NCBI GenBank assembly: GCA_910587175.1 | Contig: CAJULH010000035.1 | Coordinates: 1-20,970 of the forward strand | Source of the DNA: Candidatus Gastranaerophilales bacterium | GTDB lineage: Bacteria > Cyanobacteriota > Vampirovibrionia > Gastranaerophilales > Gastranaerophilaceae | Reading direction: 5' to 3' | Length of the DNA: 20,970 nt | Part shown: piece after piece, positions 1 to 6,142 of the stretch | How positions within the stretch are numbered: position 1 is the stretch's first letter | How the letters are laid out: the number at the start of each line of letters is the position of its first letter | The notes under the pieces: model-generated | What the model was told of the DNA's origin: nothing | The model's input: the letters and a program-made list of their open reading frames with translations, nothing else | Databases searched by the model: none | Made by a program: the position numbers and the translations under genes

Positions 1-1
1 A

Positions 2-358
2 ATAGAAACCTCGGAACCCTTTTTCCAGATTTTTACCAAAAATAATATTATTTTTCTTTTGATAAAATTTAATAATTTGGATTGGATTGATGTACCTTAT
101 ATCTTTGAAGATGCAAAAATTAAAAAGATTGAAGATGATATTTCAGGATACTGCTGTTCAATATTTTTTGCAGATATAATAACAGGGAAGCTTTTAGTTC
201 AAAGACACGTTACATTCTCAAACGGACTTTCAAAAGCATTGTATTTTGCAATACAAAAGCAGGAATCACATTTGCCAAAAAATATTTTGCAAAAAATTAA
301 CTCATTCAGAGCAAGTTTTCATCCTAATGAAATCGCAAGGCTTTCCTTGGGAAGATAA
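2..358 (+). CDS. C-terminal part of a hypothetical protein (5' end outside the window)
   Basis: This reading frame is open from the left window edge to a TAA at 356-358. A TTG at 59 could start a 99-residue protein, but nothing like a Shine-Dalgarno sequence precedes it and the frame stays open for all 19 codons upstream. The gene more likely begins outside the window. The visible protein is a soluble, mixed charged/aromatic stretch (DWIDVPYIFEDAK, then FADIITGKLLVQRHVTFSNG) with a basic C-terminus ending in ARLSLGR. I see no signal peptide, membrane segment or known motif and do not recognise the family. It is followed by about 200 bp of non-coding tRNA-related DNA. Confidence 0.6.
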   Translation: METSEPFFQIFTKNNIIFLLIKFNNLDWIDVPYIFEDAKIKKIEDDISGYCCSIFFADIITGKLLVQRHVTFSNGLSKALYFAIQKQESHLPKNILQKINSFRASFHPNEIARLSLGR

Positions 359-462
359 ACCCCTTTGCGTTTTAGCCTTTATACTTCTTTTTATACATTA
401 AAGAATCAAAGCAGCAGAGCAGAATATGGAGCCACATTATTAACAAAATAAAATTATAAAAT

Positions 463-576
463 ATCGGGATGACAAGATTCGCCACTGAGCATTCATGCGA
501 AGCTAAATAAGAGACCCTAACGGGGTCGCAATATTCGACAGACAAATAAATATAAAAATCGGGATGACAAGATTCG
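463..576 (-). repeat. Downstream unit of tRNA-Pro: antisense segment, hairpins and duplicated tRNA 3' end
   Basis: A 19-bp exact direct repeat (558-576, the 3' end of tRNA-Pro, and 463-481) brackets 76 bp. Within it, plus-strand ggggtcgcaa (522-531) is an inverted copy of ttgcgacccc inside the tRNA (580-589). A small stem gaccc/gggtc (513-517 with 523-527) lies there too. A further short stem (ttcgc/gcgaa on the tRNA strand) precedes the duplicated 3' end. The same layout occurs after tRNA-Gly at 16364-16502. It could be an integration-site remnant or a structured element. The rest of 359-462 shows nothing recognisable. Confidence 0.7.
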
Positions 577-632
577 AACTTGCGACCCCCGCGACCCGAA
601 CACGGTGCGCTACCAAGCTGCGCTACATCCCG
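559..632 (-). tRNA. tRNA-Pro (anticodon CGG)
   Basis: Read on the minus strand this 74-nt sequence folds as a complete cloverleaf. The acceptor is CGGGATG with CATCCCG and discriminator A. The D-arm is GCGC/GCGC with loop AGCTTGGTA. The anticodon stem is CCGTG/CGCGG around loop TTCGGGT, giving anticodon CGG. The T-arm is GCAAG/CTTGT around TTCGAAT. CCA is not encoded. The adjacent DNA on both sides contains partial copies of this tRNA. Confidence 0.95.
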
Positions 633-644
633 ATAAAATAGTTA

Positions 645-740
645 AATCAACTTATTCAGTTTTCAATTTTTTGCGCTACCACCTCTTCAAAAACTTACCC
701 ATTGGGGTAACTTTTTGTTCGGCAGAGTGCTGCGTCCCGA
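645..740 (-). repeat. Type A unit, copy next to tRNA-Pro(CGG)
   Basis: This is one of two near-identical copies of about 96 bp; the other is at 837-933. On the tRNA strand it starts with a tRNA-Pro-like 5' end (CGGGACG, 739 to 733). It then carries CACTCTGCCGA (729 to 719), a 12-bp hairpin with one mismatch and loop CAAT (689-716), a D-arm-like GGTAGCGC, and an AT-rich stretch containing ATTGAAAACTGAATAAG that leads directly into the intact tRNA. It looks like promoter region plus tRNA 5' half with a hairpin inserted in the D-arm. Confidence 0.8.
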
Positions 741-741
741 T

Positions 742-830
742 AATGTTGTTTTTCGAAAGTTCGCGCACCCGGTGCTTTATTCTTTTTGACAAGCTTAACG
801 CTTATCAAGGCTGCGCTACATCCCGATAAT
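742..830 (-). repeat. Type B unit: tRNA-Pro 5' fragment with conserved hairpin
   Basis: On the minus strand CGGGATGTAGCGCAGC (825 to 810) reproduces the first 16 nt of tRNA-Pro(CGG). It is followed by a 9-bp hairpin TTGATAAGC-GTTAA-GCTTGTCAA (808 to 786). A second small stem-loop (GCACC/GGTGC) follows. The same kind of hairpin, with a compensated base-pair change, stands at the corresponding place in the tRNA-Ala array (20719-20741). No coding sequence is credible here. Confidence 0.75.
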
Positions 831-836
831 GTTTTC

Positions 837-933
837 AATCAACTTATTCAGTTTTCAATTTTTCTTGCGCTGCCACCTCTTCAAAAACTTACCCATTGGG
901 GTAACTTTTTGTTCGGCAGAGTGCTACATCCCG
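837..933 (-). repeat. Type A unit, distal copy
   Basis: This is the second copy of the 96-bp unit at 645-740, offset by 192 bp. It again runs from a tRNA-Pro-like 5' end (CGGGATG, 933 to 927) through CACTCTGCCGA (923 to 913), the AAAAAG/TTTTT hairpin and a GGCAGCGC D-arm remnant, to the AT-rich spacer. A few differences (gcg versus aca next to the tRNA 5' end, one indel in a T run) show it is a real diverged copy, not a duplicated read. Confidence 0.8.
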
Positions 934-975
934 AAATTAAAGTTTATTTACTTACTTTTTATATTATATAAGATT

Positions 976-1049
976 TCGGAACGACAGGATTTGAACCTGC
1001 GACCCCTACCACCCCAAGGTAGTACGCTACCAAGCTGCGCCACGTCCCG
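976..1049 (-). tRNA. tRNA-Pro (anticodon GGG)
   Basis: On the minus strand this is a 74-nt cloverleaf. The acceptor is CGGGACG with CGTTCCG (one G-U pair) and discriminator A. The D-arm is GCGC/GCGT. The anticodon stem is CTACC/GGTAG around TTGGGGT, giving anticodon GGG. The T-arm is GCAGG/CCTGT around TTCAAAT. CCA is not encoded. It lies upstream of, and in the same direction as, tRNA-Pro(CGG), so the two may be co-transcribed through the A-B-A units. Confidence 0.95.
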
Positions 1050-1283
1050 AAATCAAATATTCAGTTATCAATGTTCATGCCAGCAAAGTATGGCATTCTG
1101 AGATAAAATTTCATTCAAGAAATTCACAAAACAATCCTAGCACAAGCAAATAAAATACTCAAGAAAAACACTTCTTACATTTAAAACTATTTTCTTGTTA
1201 ACTTATGTAACTTAATTCATATTTTCAGACAATTTATTTTTTTATTCATCTTAATTAATTCAAAGATACAAAAAGGAATAATT
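1050..1283. other. Non-coding gap between tRNA-Pro(GGG) and the next gene
   Basis: No gene is visible. The first part contains a third, shorter version of the tRNA upstream spacer (attcagttatcaat, 1059-1072). It also contains a 6-bp hairpin atgcca/tggcat (1077-1082 with 1091-1096), in the position that the type A hairpin has before tRNA-Pro(CGG). The rest is AT-rich and should include the promoter of the gene at 1284. Confidence 0.4.
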
Positions 1284-1943
1284 ATGAAAATTTCAAACAA
1301 TATACCAGCTCAAAGCCCAAAGCAAAGCACAAATTTCAAAGGCAAAGTTATAAATTTTAAACCTCAAAACACCGGAGAAGCTTCAGTCAAAAGTACAGTT
1401 GACCCGTCTTATTATCAGGCTCTATCAGGCATAAAAATGCCATTGAGTGCCAATTTCCAAGATACAGATGGCAATATTGTTGAAATTGAAACATATGATG
1501 CAGAAGAATATTTGACAGACAAAAACGGAAAGATTGACCCAAACCTGGTTAAGAAATTTAAATCTTTATATATTGAGACGGAACAGAAATTGAAAACCAA
1601 AAAACAACAGGAAATCACTTATTATGAAAATTTATTATCAAAACACCCTGATATTATTGAATTAGAAACGCCAGTAGATACCCTTAACCAGGCAATTATG
1701 GACCAGCTTTCGACAAATGAATTAGATGAAGACGTAGAATTTAACTTTTGCAAAGGCGTTTTATCAGGCATTTCTGGAGAAATAAAAGAAGAATTAGCAA
1801 AAGAAACTCTTGAAGTCACAAGAACCCAACTGGAAGAAATTCCGGCAAAAACCTATGACAGAACTGTCAGATTATTCCAATTATCAAAAACGGACGACAG
1901 ATATGATTTTTCATCTTTGGATGAAAAAAAACAGATTAATTAG
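1284..1943 (+). CDS. FKG-type hypothetical protein, N-terminal part of a frameshifted gene
   Basis: The ATG at 1284 follows AAAAAGGAATAATT, a reasonable ribosome-binding site. The 219-residue product starts MKISNNIPAQ and has STNFKGKV at about residues 16-23, the short N-terminal motif shared with other proteins in this window. The rest is acidic and helical, with no membrane segment and no family I recognise. The frame ends at TAG 1941-1943, a few codons after an A8 run (1924-1931). The +1 frame continues without a break to 2529. Read with seven As, the whole is one 414-residue protein. This half therefore appears to be the front of a gene broken, or switched, at the A8 tract; a sequencing error is possible. 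Confidence 0.75.
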   Translation: MKISNNIPAQSPKQSTNFKGKVINFKPQNTGEASVKSTVDPSYYQALSGIKMPLSANFQDTDGNIVEIETYDAEEYLTDKNGKIDPNLVKKFKSLYIETEQKLKTKKQQEITYYENLLSKHPDIIELETPVDTLNQAIMDQLSTNELDEDVEFNFCKGVLSGISGEIKEELAKETLEVTRTQLEEIPAKTYDRTVRLFQLSKTDDRYDFSSLDEKKQIN

Positions 1944-2529
1944 CATAATTGATGAAATGAGCTACCAGTATGGAGAAAATTATGATATCGATGATTTATA
2001 CGATGAAATCATTGAATCTGCAGCGAATGATGACGGAACACTTGATTACACCTTAATAGATACAGCAGTCTCTATGATATACAATATCGGAGGAGTATAT
2101 TCTCCAAAATATGTTATAGATTTAATGAAAACATATATTGCAAAAGACCCCGCAAATAAAGAACAAATCATAGAAACAATGCAAAGATTAAACAACAGCG
2201 ATTTTATAATGGATGAAAATGAGCATGATTTCGAAGATTTAATGGATTTATGTTTTGATAAAGATAACCATTTTAATTCTGAAAGAAGCAACACATTATT
2301 CAGGCTGACAGCAAGCAGCAAAGATTGGATAAGCGGGCAGCTTAAAAGAGATTTTGCCGACTTAAAAAATTCATGTAATGTTTTCAATGGCAGCGTAAAT
2401 GTCTGCAAGAACATAATACTTGACTATTATAAAAAAGCTGTAGATGAAGACGGCAATTTCACCCCGGATAAACTGCCTTCTCCTGAAAGCTATTTTGAAG
2501 CCAAAACAGAAAAACTTTGTGTTCTATAA
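1921..2529 (+). CDS. C-terminal part of the same frameshifted gene
   Basis: This frame picks up where the 1284 gene stops. An ATG at 1921 lies inside the overlap, directly before the A8 run, and could allow separate translation of 202 residues, but it has no ribosome-binding site. The protein is acidic (YDIDDLYDEIIESAANDDG), probably all-helical, and soluble. The codon and amino-acid style matches the upstream half (Asp/Glu/Lys/Asn-rich). The stop at 2527-2529 is one base short of the stop of the convergent gene. I do not recognise a domain. I read it as the second half of one gene, not an independent one. Confidence 0.65.
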   Translation: MKKNRLISIIDEMSYQYGENYDIDDLYDEIIESAANDDGTLDYTLIDTAVSMIYNIGGVYSPKYVIDLMKTYIAKDPANKEQIIETMQRLNNSDFIMDENEHDFEDLMDLCFDKDNHFNSERSNTLFRLTASSKDWISGQLKRDFADLKNSCNVFNGSVNVCKNIILDYYKKAVDEDGNFTPDKLPSPESYFEAKTEKLCVL

Positions 2530-2530
2530 T

Positions 2531-2923
2531 TTATCTAAAAAAACTGTCATCAATTTCCGGCAAACGGTAGCTTCCTGATATTAAATTCACCATTCTGTAC
2601 GGCGCGTCCTTGAAATTATCCCCGCCGGGCGGAGTCTCATTTTCTTCAGCCCTATCCATGGCTTTATCAGATGAAAGGAGCATTTCAACAGATTCCACTT
2701 CAGGAAGTTTATACCCAGATCTGATTAAATCAGCTATATCGCTTCTTTCGGATACTCTATCTTCAAGTTCAACGTCTCTCGATAATATATGCCTTTCGTT
2801 TTGTACAGCTCTCGAACTTAGAAGCTCCATTTCGCCCAGAATATCTGCAGCGCTTTGTATATCCTGCATTTCAGAAAAATTTTCAGGAAAAATACTTCTT
2901 CTATCTTCACTTCTTGATTTCAT
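2531..2923 (-). CDS. Hypothetical protein with a duplicated LPE motif
   Basis: The minus-strand ATG at 2923 is preceded by GAGGTAAAAATTT, a clear ribosome-binding site, which favours this strand over the Ser/Leu-rich frame on the other strand. The 130-residue product is very polar. It has a basic start (MKSRSEDRR), a charged middle and two copies of a short motif: LIRSGYKLPEVES (about residue 86) and LISGSYRLPEIDD (near the C-terminus). I see no signal peptide or membrane helix. The family is unknown. The repeated L-I-x-S-x-Y-K/R-L-P-E-V/I may be a binding peptide. Its stop lies 1 bp from that of the frameshifted plus-strand gene. Confidence 0.65.
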   Translation of the reverse strand: MKSRSEDRRSIFPENFSEMQDIQSAADILGEMELLSSRAVQNERHILSRDVELEDRVSERSDIADLIRSGYKLPEVESVEMLLSSDKAMDRAEENETPPGGDNFKDAPYRMVNLISGSYRLPEIDDSFFR

Positions 2924-3060
2924 AAATTTTTACCTCATTCTTATATATAATGAAATACGGCAAAAAAGCCTGGAATATTTAGCCTTTGTAAAGAAATATA
3001 AAGTAAAATTTTAAAATCTTAATCTTAAAAAACAACAGCACCCTAAAAAAAATAATTTAA

Positions 3061-4017
3061 TTATTTTTTAAAAAGCTCACCCTGCTTGAATTTTGCCTTT
3101 ATAACATTAAAGTTTTTCAAAACAAGATGAGGCAAAAATACTGTATTTTTTATGGATAACAGCATAGCAAGAGGTAGATTGCTCTGCTTTAAATCAAGCA
3201 TATTATGCCTTATGGGTTTTGGGCATGTGCAGGTCTTATTCAAGCATGGTACAGGGGAATCAAACAGTTTAAACCCTTTATCTTTAATATTTCCAAGACT
3301 ATGAGCTTTATTAAAACGGGAACTATAGCATCTGTATGCATCTCCGTTTTCATATATCAGCAAAAATTTCTCCCCGGCACTGCACATCTTTCCAAATGTA
3401 TTCATAATTCTGCCGGGCTCCGGCTTTGCATTCTCTGCCAGAAATTTTGCAGCACTGTCTGTGTATTTTACATATGAATTTTTTATCCTCATATGCTGAA
3501 TACAAAAATTTACCCCGATATCATTTAAAAAACAACTCAAATTCTTTAATTTTTCAACATTATCATCTGTCAACACAGATGCTACAGTAAATTTTACTTT
3601 GGGATTTTTATAGGCATTAAATTCTGCAGCCTTATTTTTAAACTTTTCAAAATCCGTCGCTTGGGTGTCATGGTAGGAAACAAAAAGCTCAATAAGGTTT
3701 TCACCCATTATATCTGCAATTTTTTTATAATTTTCAACAGGATAAGAAAAATTTGAAATCACAGTGAGCTTTAAATCCTGTCTTTTAATTTCTTTGATAA
3801 CTTCATAAAACCTGGGATGACAAAGAGGTTCGCCTCCTGAAATTGTTATTTCAAAACACTTATCAAGGGTCTTCAAAAACTTCAAAAAAGCATCGACGGT
3901 TTTATCATCCGCTTCATCGATATTTTGAGAAAATTTCTTTGACTGTGAGCAATAGCTGCATCTGTAGTTACATTTCTGGGTAATTAAAAAATCAATACAA
4001 GGGCGAATTTCCCGCAT
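3061..4017 (-). CDS. Radical SAM protein with SPASM-like C-terminal cysteines
   Basis: The 318-residue protein has the radical SAM cluster motif CxxxCxxC at Cys16, Cys20 and Cys23, and the GGEP motif that contacts S-adenosylmethionine at 61-64. A TIM-barrel-like middle follows. The C-terminal part has Cys212, Cys230 (in ENGDAYRC), LGNI at 241-244, then Cys258, Cys263 and Cys265. That pattern resembles the auxiliary Fe-S cluster (SPASM/twitch) region of peptide- or protein-modifying radical SAM enzymes. No obvious precursor peptide lies beside it, so the substrate is unknown. A weak AG-rich stretch precedes the ATG. It is not clearly in an operon. The superfamily is certain; the reaction is not. 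Confidence 0.9.
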   Translation of the reverse strand: MREIRPCIDFLITQKCNYRCSYCSQSKKFSQNIDEADDKTVDAFLKFLKTLDKCFEITISGGEPLCHPRFYEVIKEIKRQDLKLTVISNFSYPVENYKKIADIMGENLIELFVSYHDTQATDFEKFKNKAAEFNAYKNPKVKFTVASVLTDDNVEKLKNLSCFLNDIGVNFCIQHMRIKNSYVKYTDSAAKFLAENAKPEPGRIMNTFGKMCSAGEKFLLIYENGDAYRCYSSRFNKAHSLGNIKDKGFKLFDSPVPCLNKTCTCPKPIRHNMLDLKQSNLPLAMLLSIKNTVFLPHLVLKNFNVIKAKFKQGELFKK

Positions 4018-4163
4018 AAACTTTCTATAAAGCTCCCGTTATAAAACTAATATAAAGATTATACCCCAAATGCGCAAATTTTAATATGAGACGTTTTATA
4101 TAACTACATCACTATTAAGTATGCGCAGCGCACACAAGCCCGCCAGCCTTATATATAAAAACT

Positions 4164-5255
4164 ATGAAAATCCTGTCAAACAAAACATTTAATACTGTAT
4201 CCGGCATCAAGAATACAAGCACCCCTGCTATACGATATACCATACCTTTTTGCGGAAGCGGACAAATTGCAGCTGCACTAAAAACCCAAACATCAGACTG
4301 TTTTATTAAAAGTAACAAGGCGGAAAAAAATAGTAAAACAATTACACTACCGGGCATCTATGATAAAACAAAGATAGAAGCCGAATATATTAAAGATGTT
4401 ATCCTAAAAGATGCCGCAGGAAAGGATGTCAGAGCATTTTTGGCAAAATCCAAAGATACTAATAGCACTTATTACATTTGTCTGCCTCAAAAAATTTTAT
4501 GCGGTATGAGCATATATGATATTGAAGACCATATCTATATAAAAGCACTTTACGGACAAAAACATGATGGGAAGTACAAGGGAGCAGGCACCGAACTTTT
4601 AAAATTTGCAGCACAGGAAAGTATAAGGTGCGGACATAACGGAAAAATCAAGCTCTGTATGGGCGGTTCACCAGTATTTTATTATAAAAATAATTTCAGA
4701 ACAGAAAATAACGGTTATGAAGATGTAAAGAAAAATGCAGCAATGGATTACATGGCAAGAAATAATCTTACATTAAATGATTTTTATCTGAATGGTTGGT
4801 GTACAAATGTTGTATTAAACCCCAAAGAAGCTGCTGCCCTTTTGGATGGCAAAAGACTTTATAAACAATCGTCATCCTCTACAATTTGCAACAAAAATAT
4901 AGGATATAAAATCAATGGAAAAGAATATTTTGCAAATGTTGATATAGATTTTGCCGACCTTTCAAACAGTGAATCATTTAAAAATACATATGTAATTCAG
5001 GCTATATTAAAAAGCAGCGGCAAGATGCTGCAAATTGCAGACCTTAAAATGAGGCTTCTGGAAGACAAAGAAGGAAAGAAATTTTTGAGTATAGATTCAA
5101 TAGATTTAGAAAAAATTTCAAAAGATTGTGAGACAAAAATTAAGACAGAGCTTATTTTAGCAGCAAAGAAAAAGATGGAAGAGTTTGGAGCTGAATACAT
5201 ATCAACAGATATATCAAATATAGAAGGTGTAAGAAAAATCTGCAGCATCAAATAA
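4164..5255 (+). CDS. GNAT-like acetyltransferase domain protein with FKG-like N-terminus
   Basis: The 363-residue protein begins MKILSNKTFN and has IPFCGSGQ at about 27-34, similar to the N-terminal motif of its FKG neighbours. Residues 120-180 look like a GNAT core. The acetyl-CoA loop signature KYKGAGTELLKFAA is at 137-150, followed by a beta strand (KIKLCM) and YYKNNFR (173-179), the usual second half. The C-terminal 180 residues (after about 185) match nothing I know. No Shine-Dalgarno sequence precedes the ATG; TATATA lies six bases before it, so the message could be leaderless. Acetyltransferase activity is inferred from the motif only. Confidence 0.75.
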   Translation: MKILSNKTFNTVSGIKNTSTPAIRYTIPFCGSGQIAAALKTQTSDCFIKSNKAEKNSKTITLPGIYDKTKIEAEYIKDVILKDAAGKDVRAFLAKSKDTNSTYYICLPQKILCGMSIYDIEDHIYIKALYGQKHDGKYKGAGTELLKFAAQESIRCGHNGKIKLCMGGSPVFYYKNNFRTENNGYEDVKKNAAMDYMARNNLTLNDFYLNGWCTNVVLNPKEAAALLDGKRLYKQSSSSTICNKNIGYKINGKEYFANVDIDFADLSNSESFKNTYVIQAILKSSGKMLQIADLKMRLLEDKEGKKFLSIDSIDLEKISKDCETKIKTELILAAKKKMEEFGAEYISTDISNIEGVRKICSIK

Positions 5256-5491
5256 ACTTGGTATATGAAAACAAATTTTTCTCCATTTTAGCACCAATAA
5301 TACCTTTTATGACTATTTGTTTTGCTTCAAGGCTATAAGTATGTTTTATGATTTAAAACCATATTTAACCACATGAAAAAAAAGTCTATTAAAATTATTG
5401 ATGTTTTTGCGTCTGCAGGTGATTTTTTTTGGTTGCTAATATCTTTTGCAGTTTTCTAATATCTTTTACGGCTGTTGATTTAAATATATAA
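5256..5491. other. AT-rich gap without a credible gene
   Basis: I see no gene here. A 28-codon plus-strand frame at 5373 has no ribosome-binding site. A short direct repeat (ctaatatctttt, about 5437-5448 and 5456-5467) is the only structure before the terminator. Confidence 0.4.
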
Positions 5492-5492
5492 T

Positions 5493-5525
5493 AAAACACC
5501 TGCTAATCATTTTAGCAGGTGTTTT
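5493..5525 (-). terminator. Rho-independent terminator after rpsG
   Basis: A perfect 14-bp stem, aaaacacctgctaa with ttagcaggtgtttt, closes a 5-base loop (5507-5511). A/T runs at both ends let it work in either direction. It lies about 65 bp past the rpsG stop. Confidence 0.85.
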
Positions 5526-5591
5526 ACATCTTATTTTGCATCTTGTGTAAAATATTGCTTGCGTAAACCTATTATTCGCACAAACACAATA

Positions 5592-6062
5592 TTAATATCT
5601 GTAGTGGGCAAATGCCTTGTTTGCTTCTGCCATCTTGTGGGTATCTTCACGTTTTTTAACTGAAGCACCGGAACCATTTGAAGCATCAAGAATTTCAGAT
5701 GTTAATTTTTCCACCATAGACTTGCCGCTTCTTTTTCTTGCAGATTCAATCAGCCAGCAGGAACCAAGAGCCTGACCTCTTTCGGGCTTAACTTCAACAG
5801 GAACTTGATAAGTTGAACCGCCGATTCTTCTTGCCTTTACTTCAATTAAAGGAGTAACGTTGGTAAGAGCCTTTTTGAAAACCTCTGTCGGTTCTTCTTT
5901 AGTTTTCTCCTGAATTTTTTCCATAGAAGAGTAGAAAATCTTTTGTGCTATAGATTTCTTGCCTCTTTTCATCAATCTGTTTATAAATTTTGCTATATCT
6001 ACACTGTTATACATTGGATCCGGCGCTGGAATTCTTTTAGCCGGTTTGGAACGTCTTGACAT
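5592..6062 (-). CDS. rpsG: 30S ribosomal protein S7
   Basis: S7 binds the 3' major domain of 16S rRNA and nucleates assembly of the small-subunit head. The 156-residue length and the blocks MSRRSKPAKR, EVKARRIGGSTYQVPVEV, KKREDTHKMAEANKAFAHYR are typical. Usually a stretch like RPxRRxALAxRW follows the PVEV block. Here it reads KPERGQALGSCW (residues 92-103), so two positions that are normally basic are Gly96 and Cys102. It is the second gene of the rpsL-rpsG pair, with an 80-bp gap. GAAAGG lies about 14 bases before the ATG. A strong terminator follows, and no fusA or tuf gene is attached. Confidence 0.98.
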   Translation of the reverse strand: MSRRSKPAKRIPAPDPMYNSVDIAKFINRLMKRGKKSIAQKIFYSSMEKIQEKTKEEPTEVFKKALTNVTPLIEVKARRIGGSTYQVPVEVKPERGQALGSCWLIESARKRSGKSMVEKLTSEILDASNGSGASVKKREDTHKMAEANKAFAHYRY

Positions 6063-6142
6063 ATTATCTGTTTAACCTTTCTCATTATTTATTATATGAT
6101 GATGCGGTATTGCCCAGCACGGCGCACCGTCTTTATATAAGC

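Noticed and set aside
605..1101. Three overlapping plus-strand open frames across the tRNA-Pro region
   Set aside because: They lie across tRNA genes and repeat units, share near-identical peptides because of the repeats, lack ribosome-binding sites and have no protein-like composition.
2610..3014. Plus-strand 134-codon frame opposite the LPE-motif gene
   Set aside because: It is Ser/Leu-rich and antisense to a gene with a good ribosome-binding site and protein-like composition; its own start has no ribosome-binding site.
5373..5459. 28-codon plus-strand frame with a hydrophobic end
   Set aside because: It has no ribosome-binding site or promoter and lies in very AT-rich DNA.
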